Position numbers and translations under genes: made by a program
Shown: one piece after another, positions 56,091-64,000 of the stretch
Position numbering within the stretch: position 1 is the stretch's first letter
How the letters are laid out: the number at the start of each line of letters is the position of its first letter
From: Tillus elongatus
Lineage: Eukaryota; Arthropoda; Insecta; Coleoptera; Cleridae
NCBI GenBank assembly: GCA_964006375.1
Contig: OZ023265.1
Location: forward strand, 153,924,547 to 153,988,546
Length of the DNA stretch: 64,000 bases
Direction of reading: 5' to 3'
Notes under the pieces: model-generated
Database searches by the model: none
The model's input: the letters and a program-made list of their open reading frames with translations, nothing else
What the model was told of the DNA's origin: nothing

Positions 56091-57025
56091 ATATAAAAAT
56101 TAAACCTATTTACAAATGAACTTTAATGAGATATTATGCTGTGACAATACCTCTCTCAAGCACCCTAAAATATAATCAAAATGTGCACAGTTATATATGT
56201 TTTATTTATTTTTCCCTTGTCTTAATACACTACATATTTTATGACAATCGATTTAATTTACTTATTTGATTTCATAAATAGTCAGTTAATAGTGACTTGG
56301 AATGAAGTAGACACCACATCTTCAAACATATTAAGAGAATATGAGTAAATCAACAGCAACTGGGAATGAATTCGGTCAGTCGCCCAGCCACGTGGTTAAA
56401 AAACACTGTTTGTATGAGTGGTTACAACTCTAGCTCTAAATAAAAGGACTGTAACAGCGGCAGAAGCAGAAGTCAATGGAAGGTTTGTGTATTCGGAAAG
56501 AAACTATTGACTATTAATAACAACAATTGACTAAAAACGCTGCGAGTTGTAAGGCAAAAATGATTATACTACAGAGGTGATAAATGATAATACATTACAA
56601 TAGGGTTATATATAATCGTAAATGCTTCCAATGATTAACAATCAGTGAATTCAGTATTATTGACATTTCTCGGACACTTACAAATGAATTTCATGAGTCA
56701 ATAAGAAAAACATTGACTAACCAACAGCAACCACATACTTATGATTTAAACATAAATGTTTCAAATTTGAATAGCTCAATTTTCTGTAACCCTAGAAAGC
56801 TGAATTTTGGCACATAGTTAGGTATTGCCCAAAGCAATATGTAGACCAAATTTTATCGAAATTTTAGGAAGAAAAAAATTTTTTTTGAAAGAAAACTCAA
56901 AATTTTCCCGGAAAACCCCGTCCGATTTTCCTGGCCAACGAACTCATCCAAGCCATTAATAAAAGAAAGGCACTTGCCGAGTTTCATCTAAATCGGTTAA
57001 TTATTTTTTGGGTTATCAGACGGAT

Positions 57026-57168
<143 letters not shown>

Positions 57169-57511
57169 TTTTATATGTTTATATATATATAACATATAAA
57201 AATTCAAACTGACCCCGGATATGGGTTCTAGGGGTCCTAATTCGCGCTCATTTGAAAGAATTTTTGCAAAGTCTCACCATCGATACCTCTCTATTAGTGA
57301 ATTTTTTTAATAAAAATTCACTAATAAATGTTCAAAATTTGCAACGTTCACTTCAAGGCATATTTGCGATAAGAAATAATTATCAGCCAGTTTATCAGGT
57401 TGCCTAGAAGGTGGACATTTTAAACGTCATCTTCCGATAGTAAGCTTGATAATTGTATCGTAAAGTACGTTTGTCAATTGTATTTTAATAAAAGAGAGTA
57501 TTTCCACAATA

Positions 57512-58759
57512 ATGGCACACTTCAATTACTCAAACGATGACTTTTTGAATTTAGTTATTATTTACGAGGAGTGTAATCGAATTGTTAACGGAACATGTCG
57601 TATGTTTGCAGAGAGATTTCCAGGTAGACATAGAACAACTGGCATGATTAGAAAACTATTGAAAAATTGTTCTGATAATGGGACGTTTCGTGCAGAAGGT
57701 AATAAAAATAAACCGCTATTGGACAATGAAGAGACACAAATAAATGTTTTGGCATTTTTTTACTGCTTATCCGCATGCGTCAATCAGAGACTGCAGTAGA
57801 AATTTACATCTTTCAAGAGGAACTATTCACATAATTCTAAAACTTAACAATAGGACACCATTTTTGTTCACTTTAGTACACCATTTAGAACCTGGGGATT
57901 TTTCCCGGCGTGTAGAATTCTGCGAATGGTATCTTTTGAAAACCCAAGAAGATAAAAATTTCTCAAGAAAAATTATATGGTGCGATTAGTCAAATTTTTC
58001 AAATATGGGCATGTTCAATCGTCACAACAGTCACTATTGGTCGGACGAAAATCCTCACATTACTAGAGAATGAAATTTTCAGGACTGTTGGAGTTTCAAT
58101 GTATTTTGCGCAGTAAAATACAATAGAATTTTTGCCCTTAACATTTATGATGAGAACTTAAGGAGCTGGTGCCAATAATATTAGGCAATACTAAATTTTA
58201 TTTGCGTATTAGTACCTTATGTTATTAAAATATTTACTATACTCACTGAAACTAAATTTGAAAATATGACCCTTTTATTCATATCAGTAACAATGGTAAG
58301 GTTAAAGAAAAGGTAAGAACGAATTCTAAACATGCAGTATTTACAGGTCCTGGATATTGTCGCATTTCGTAGCAAGTAATAATACCAGCGCTGAACTCCT
58401 TGCATGAACACGAAGATGCAGAAGTCTAGTATCAACAAGATGGAGCTCCACCACACAACTCACAGATAGTAAGCGACCTACTCCAGGAAAAATTTGGAGA
58501 CAGATGGATAGCCAACGGTGGTCATCGTTAGCCGGCCCTCTCACCAGACTTGACTGCACTAGATGGTAGTATCTGGGCGTGCATTAAGAACAAAGTTTAC
58601 CAGCAACCACCTGCTACAAAACAAGTTATGATAGCTAGATTATTAAAGGTCTTTAACGCAGTGGAGCAAGATTACCTTTGTCGAGCCACAGGTATCATCA
58701 TTAAAAGAGCCATCAAATGCCTCGAAGTGAGCGTTGCAAATTTCGAACATTTATTGTGA
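57512..58759 (+). pseudogene. Mariner-like transposase remnant (in paralogue 3 intron)
   Basis: MAHFNYSNDDFLNLVIIYEE, then MFAERFPGRHRTTGMIRKLL (HTH). A frameshift leads into SIRDCSRNLHLSRGTIHIIL and FSRRVEFCEWYLLKTQED. NRHNSHYWSDENPH lies in another frame. The DDE part YQQDGAPPHNSQIVSDLLQE has the second catalytic aspartate, and VANFEHLL-stop is the C-terminus. Several stops. Confidence 0.85.
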
Positions 58760-59651
58760 AGTGATAACACACAAATCTCTTTGCTTTACTCTTATGAAAT
58801 TCTGGACGAAACACTCCATTCTTAGAAACTTTTTAGTAGTATTCTGATCATGTTACTAGTTGATCTGTCTTTATGTGGAAATCTCGTTGTAATCAAACGA
58901 CATCTTCTGTTAATAATTAGATTATACTCCTCGGAAATCAAATTTATAATAAAAACTCGTCGCATATTTTACTTATGTCGGAAGATGACGTACAAAATTT
59001 TCATCTCCTAGGCAACCTGATAAACTGACTAATAATTATTTCTTATCGCAAATAATGTTTAAATATCTTCAAATCAGTGGGACTTATGTGTTGGGAATGC
59101 TGATACCAATCGAAAGAACCATAAAAAGTACAAGAACTAACGTTATAAAATATATTGTGTTCTATTTAAAATAATAGAGTTATTAGGTTTTAAAGTTGTC
59201 ACGATTGACCGGTCTATTTCGGACACCCTGTCTAACTTGTACTAGCTTGAGTAGATTCATAATACTTAGTGGCATTTTATAATTTCCGCTTTAAAATTTT
59301 AACTCTTCACGTTGAAAAATAAGAGAGATACAGGTGTGTAAATTTGACAATGTTTTTTAAGAAATTTTTGAAAAAAGTCAAATATCACGAAAATGGTTGA
59401 GAAAAATGACATAACATGTTAGTAAAACATATAATAAAATTTGACGCGCAATCTAGATCCGTTTAAAAAAAAACACCATCTTCTATTTGAAATAGGAAAG
59501 TTTACGTCTACTACCGATATAACCGAAAGTTCCATACTAACGTCAATATTCTCAGTGAACTGGAAATTTTAAGAAACCGACGCGTTTGAATTTTCAAAAC
59601 TCGATTGTGAGCCGTACTCCAGAAACGGCTAATGAAAGTTCTACGTGCGAC

Positions 59652-59779
<128 letters not shown>

Positions 59780-59839
59780 GTTCGTCAGAATCTTTGGGGT
59801 TGACATCATTGGGTATGAGTAATAAGGCTTTTTCAACAA

Positions 59840-60020
59840 ATATTTAATTCTTGTCTCGACGCGTTTCGGTCTGTTAATCGGTCATCCTCGGGGGAATCTA
59901 GAATTTACCAAAGGCTTGTCAGAAAAACTGAGTTTTCCGGCTGGATATTTCTGCGAGGGTACAATACAAAATATAAAAGATATAAAGGAGATGCCAGTAA
60001 CTGACCTTGACATTAAGTCG
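59840..60020. mobile_element. Possible Penelope-type terminal fragment
   Basis: On the minus strand, GAGGATGACCGATTAACAG followed by ACCGAAACGCGTCGAG resembles the GATGAC...CGAAACG motif frequent at Penelope ends. No coding part nearby. Confidence 0.35.
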
Positions 60021-60624
60021 AAAGTTAAAAAGCTACCTAACTACACAACTACCAAAGATTACAAGCTAACAGATATAGACAACAACATGCAATAAAAGCA
60101 AATGCAAGTCAAGTTGAACTGTCCTGAGATTTAAAAGCTCACAATAAAACTCTAAAAACTCTTAAAAAACTACCCTGCCTTAAGTCAAGCTGCAGGTAAA
60201 AGCTGAAGTAACAGCACACAGCAAAAATACTTAATAAGCCATACAGATAAGAAGAACCTTTCAGAGAATGTTACAAGGTATTATCTAAATGAAAGTGAAA
60301 CTAGAAATAGATTGTTTATTTTTTATGAAATTGGAAACGCCAAAATGACGTGTCTACTTACTTGTCCATTATTAAACAGGACTAAAAAACTATACAGAGA
60401 AATGTCCAAGGAACACGTTTCATCCGTTGTTATAGGATGGATCCACTAGCGTCAGAGCTTTTTCAGGCCAATAGAAAAATTTTATAACCAAGAACCTGTG
60501 ACCTTCAGCGGCACCGAAAGTGTTTCTTGTAAATGTTTAACTCTTTTTCTTTAACTTCTAAATTCCTAAATTTTTGTATAAATTGTAATGGAAACTTGCG
60601 CAAAAGATGTTAGCCATATCTTGG
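60021..60624. other. Unassigned intronic DNA of paralogue 3
   Basis: Nothing recognised. Confidence 0.45.
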
Positions 60625-60742
60625 ATATGGGATATGGGTTCTAGGACGCCTAGTTATCGCTCATTTGAAGAATTTTTTTCCAAATTAAATGTCTCGAATT
60701 CCTCACTAGTGAATTTGTTCTGAGAAAATTCACTAAGAATGG
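60625..60742 (-). mobile_element. Helentron-like repeat, 5'-end fragment
   Basis: GATATGGGTTCTAGGACGCC and CACTAGTGAATTTGTTCTGAG followed by AAAATTCACTAA: the subterminal hairpin is present; core and 3' end are absent. Confidence 0.6.
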
Positions 60743-61495
60743 CAAAAATGCGCTTGCAAAAGGTTTGCAAAAACCCGCTTACAGTTCCACAAGAATTTGC
60801 TAAAAAATATGATTTCTACAGAATGGTTGAAAAAAAATACATAAAATTTTTTAAACAATCCACTCAACTAAGTACATAATTTTTTTGCAGGAAAATTCAT
60901 TGAAATCGAATTTCTAAAAGTAGCTAAGTAAAAATTGGAGCCTGCGACGAGCACTGATAAGTACACTTGGAGAAGCCAAATCACCACAGCACATATTTTT
61001 AAAGACCTGACGATTGTTTCACTAAACAAAGTTAGCGTCATCAGAGAATGAAAAATCATATTAGTTAGCTTACTTATCAGTTTTTATCGCAGGTTCCGAT
61101 CTTCACTCAGCTACTTTCAGAAATAATTGAGTGGTGTCTTCGCAAAATTTTAAATGCTGGTCCGATCAATGTCCAAATTGGGTAATACATTGCAAAAGGA
61201 TATGTTTCCGTATTTATTATGACCACTCTGTAAAAGATATAATGATGCTATTGTTACAGATGTGCCTAAATCGATAAGGATATTTGTCTTTTTCGTAATA
61301 AAATGCCTAATATTATTTAGTCTCTTTTGGGGTCTTATTTGTTATTGTAGTAGCCTATGGAAAAAGCGAATCTTAAAATAATGCAACCAGGATGTGGAGC
61401 TTTTGGAATACTTTATTTAAAGCATATTTTTTAATCGGCCGACCCGTTATGAAATAATGAATTGTGGCCACTTAAAGTGAAACACACTGTAAATA
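60743..61495. other. Unassigned intronic DNA of paralogue 3
   Basis: CACCACAGC...TTTAAAGACCTGACG (60980-61015) resembles 40640-40690. Confidence 0.4.
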
Positions 61496-61640
61496 TATAA
61501 ACATTAAAAATTGAAAGTGACTCCGGATATGGGTTCTGGGGGTCCTAGTTCGATCTCATTTGAAGAAATTATTTCAAAATTCAAAAGTCGGATTAGTGAA
61601 TTGTTTCTAAGAAAACTCATTAAAAACTGTGAATCAGTAT
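61496..61640 (-). mobile_element. Helentron-like repeat, 5'-end fragment next to exon 1
   Basis: CTCCGGATATGGGTTCTGGG, GATTAGTGAATTGTTTCTAAG and AAAACTCATTA. It ends only ~15 bp from the splice donor of paralogue 3. Confidence 0.6.
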
Positions 61641-61655
61641 TTAAAAAAGTCTCAC

Positions 61656-61706
61656 CTGTAATGCCGAAAACAGCGCTACAAAACCAATAAATATGTTGTT
61701 AAACAT
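61656..61706 (-). CDS. Paralogue 3, exon 1 (signal peptide)
   Basis: MFNNIFIGFVALFSALQ, then the donor CAG|GTGAGA. With exon 2 (LLLVNG) it forms a signal peptide. Confidence 0.82.
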
Positions 61707-61896
61707 AATGCTGACTATGATATGATTTATTCCAGAAAACACGGTATTAATTCTAATTGTAAAACTGATCTAAGTAATCAGTTTAAATAGACTTATTTAT
61801 AGATATTATACTTATTATAGATCATATCAAGAAACATAGATAGTATCCTATTTTTATTTTAATAAGATAAAAAAGTAAAAACTGGAAAGCATAGTA

Positions 61897-61904
61897 CTTA
61901 TATC
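61897..61904 (-). promoter_or_regulatory. TATA box of paralogue 3
   Basis: GATATAAG on the minus strand, 191 bp upstream of the ATG, followed by TACTATG and preceded by CTACGAAAACAATGTA, matching paralogue 1. Confidence 0.55.
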
Positions 61905-62293
<389 letters not shown>

Positions 62294-62363
62294 ATATAAT
62301 TCTATACTAGAGATGTGAGGTGTGGTATAAGCTATTTATTCATTAAATATGTTTTTCCATAAA

Positions 62364-64000
62364 TTTTTTTTAATTCAACAACACACCACGAGCGCTTACA
62401 GCCTAAATACTATCGTACCGTGGGTGTTGACAAGGGGGAAAGAGGCAACTTGCTAATTCTGGACTTGAAGGTTTGGAGGTTTGGAGCAGAAGGAAAAACA
62501 TGTGCCGGCAAAGAATTCCACAACTTGGAAGTCCTCGGGACAAAAGAGCGGGCATAACAAGATGTTTTATGTCTGGTGACCTGGATAGTAAAAGGGTGCA
62601 TTCGCTCTGTTTCCCAGGTAGATATGTTGGGGGCAGCAGGTGGAGGAACTATGGAAGAAAGCTTCTCCAGTTGCCGTGCAGATATCTATAAAAGAGAGAA
62701 AGAGAGAGGTCACCAACGGCACGTCGGTGGGCAAGGAATGGCAGCCTTTGGGTGAAGGTAGGGTCGCTGATGAGACGTATAGCTCTCTTCTGAATGGAGT
62801 CCAGGATAGCGAGTGTAGAAGCCGCAGCAGCATCCCAGATGTGGGAGCAGAATTCGAGGTTTGGTCTTAATTGTGAAGTATATAAGGTAAAGAGATTAGC
62901 TGGTGAAAAGTATTTGCGAGCCTGTAAGGGGAAACCTAATTTCTTAGCAGCCGCTTCTGCAATTGATGTGACATGTTGGTGCCAATTGAGATTTCGATCC
63001 ACAGAAATGCCAACAAGTGAAAAGGACTCATAACTTTGAATAACTTAGTTGCTTATTGTGATGGGTCTAGGCCTGGTGTATCTCTTATGAGAAAGAAAGC
63101 AAGACTATGATTTGGTGGGGTTGAATTGTACAAGATTTCTACTTCCCCAGTCTAATATTTTTGGAGATGCACGGAGATAGAACCCTCCATGAGTCTGCGA
63201 TCCTCATCTAATTGGTCTAAAGTGGCAGGCTTAGTATATTGTATATTTGAGTGGATGGTGCTGTCGCCCGCGTAACTGTGAACTGGGTTGGATGTGCCAG
63301 AGAGGAGGTCATTGATGTGGAGAAGAAACAAATTAGGGGCGAAAGCTGAACCTTGAGGAACTCCTGCCTTAATTGGATACAGTTTATAGGAATGGCCATC
63401 CACGACAATATAAATGCTCCGGTTGGAGAGGAAATTTGCTGTCCACGTAAGGAATTTTGGTGGTAGGCCATAGGCTGGTAGTTTATTAAGCAGCGCTGCG
63501 TGCCAGACCTGGTCGAATGCTTTGGATATGTCTAGAGCGACAATCTGAGATTCAACGTGTAGTTCCATAAACTTGTTCCAAGAATGGGTGACAAAGGAAA
63601 GGAGGTCTGCCTGTCGTGGATTAGACTGTGTTTTTCCAAGAAATTTTAGTAATTCGGTGTTTATATACTTTTCCATCACTTTAGAGACGACTGAGAGGTG
63701 AGAAAGAGGCCTGCAGTTGCTAGGAAGCGCTTTGGTTCCTTTTTTATGGACGGGTTGTACTCTAGCAGTTTTCCAGTTACTAGGGAATATGCCTCTATTG
63801 TAAGATGTCTGAAACAGAAGAGTCAGGACGGGAGCAAGTTCAGGTGCGCATTTTTGGAGAACAATTGCTGGGATCTCGTCAAGGCCAGAGGCTTTCCTGG
63901 TATTAAGAGAAGGGAGCATCTTTCGTACCTTTTTGGTTTTGGAAATGATATCCGTCATTTTATGCGCGACATTGGGGAGTGTTGGTGGTTGAACATTTGG
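62364..64000 (-). mobile_element. Jockey-type LINE, second copy, cut by the window end
   Basis: The 3' A-tail is at 62364-62371 (T-run). It matches 47697-50750 along its length; both start their 3' UTR at the GGCTGTAAGC block. The endonuclease part lies outside the window. Confidence 0.87.
62410..63958 (-). pseudogene. LINE reverse transcriptase, second copy
   Basis: MLPSLNTRKASGLDEIPAIV, ALPSNCRPLSHLSVVSKVME, VALDISKAFDQVWHAALLNK, GVPQGSAFAPNLFLLHINDL, and VHSYAGDSTIHS, where YADD has become YAGD. Then NLNWHQHVTSIAEAAAKKLG, CSHIWDAAAASTLAILDSIQ and FVPRTSKLWNSLPAHVFPSA. Longer open stretches than the first copy, but the active site is lost and frameshifts remain. Confidence 0.86.

Overview
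This is a repeat-saturated eukaryotic window, most likely from an insect. The signs are AT-rich DNA with long (TA)n runs, spliced genes with GT-AG introns, DUF4817-type mariner-like elements, Penelope-like elements, Jockey-type and restriction-like-endonuclease LINEs, Ty3/gypsy, piggyBac and hAT DNA, and tRNA-derived SINEs. The species cannot be named from the sequence. Almost all coding capacity belongs to decayed transposons.

The only host genes I can support are three paralogues, all on the minus strand, each with two exons. A 51-bp signal-peptide exon ends in CAG|GTGAG and is spliced in phase 0 to a 690-bp exon. Gene 1: exon 1 at 24766-24716, exon 2 at 18364-17675. Gene 2: 46169-46119 and 36915-36227. 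Gene 3: 61706-61656 and 54535-53846. Genes 1 and 3 encode 246-residue secreted proteins with four matching cysteines and matching N-glycosylation sequons; I do not recognise the family. Gene 2 has lost one base in exon 2 (689 bp) and its TATA box, so it looks like a pseudogene. Their 6.4, 9.2 and 7.1 kb introns hold most of the transposons.

Layout. 1-3.46 kb: mostly unassigned DNA. 3465-14595: two tandem copies of a 5.57-kb block, identical wherever I compared them except for microsatellite length, each holding a Penelope-like fragment, a mariner-like element with ~710-bp terminal inverted repeats, and a fold-back repeat. 15447-17441: an inverted array of ~307-bp units flanked by a 13-bp direct repeat; each unit carries a hammerhead-ribozyme-like core, so it resembles an animal retrozyme. 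17.7-24.8 kb: gene 1, with a hAT derivative with perfect 8-bp target duplications and a mariner-like element in its intron. 25.6-28.8 kb: a LINE of the restriction-like-endonuclease type split by a mariner-like element. 29-35.6 kb: microsatellite-bearing Helentron-like repeats, a Penelope-like remnant with inverted flanking repeats, and a broken gypsy pol. 36.2-46.2 kb: gene 2, with an LTR element that lost its polymerase, a piggyBac and a mariner in its intron. 46.5-53.8 kb: a relict array unit, a perfect hairpin, a Jockey-like LINE, and a duplicated segment showing a filled and an empty site of a mini-SINE. 53.8-61.9 kb: gene 3, with a composite mariner-like element and a nested Helentron-like repeat. 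62-64 kb: a long (ATT)n and a second Jockey-like LINE cut by the window edge.

The most interesting signals are the ribozyme-bearing inverted array, the unknown secreted paralogue family, and the microsatellite-cored repeat family whose two ends match each other within each copy.
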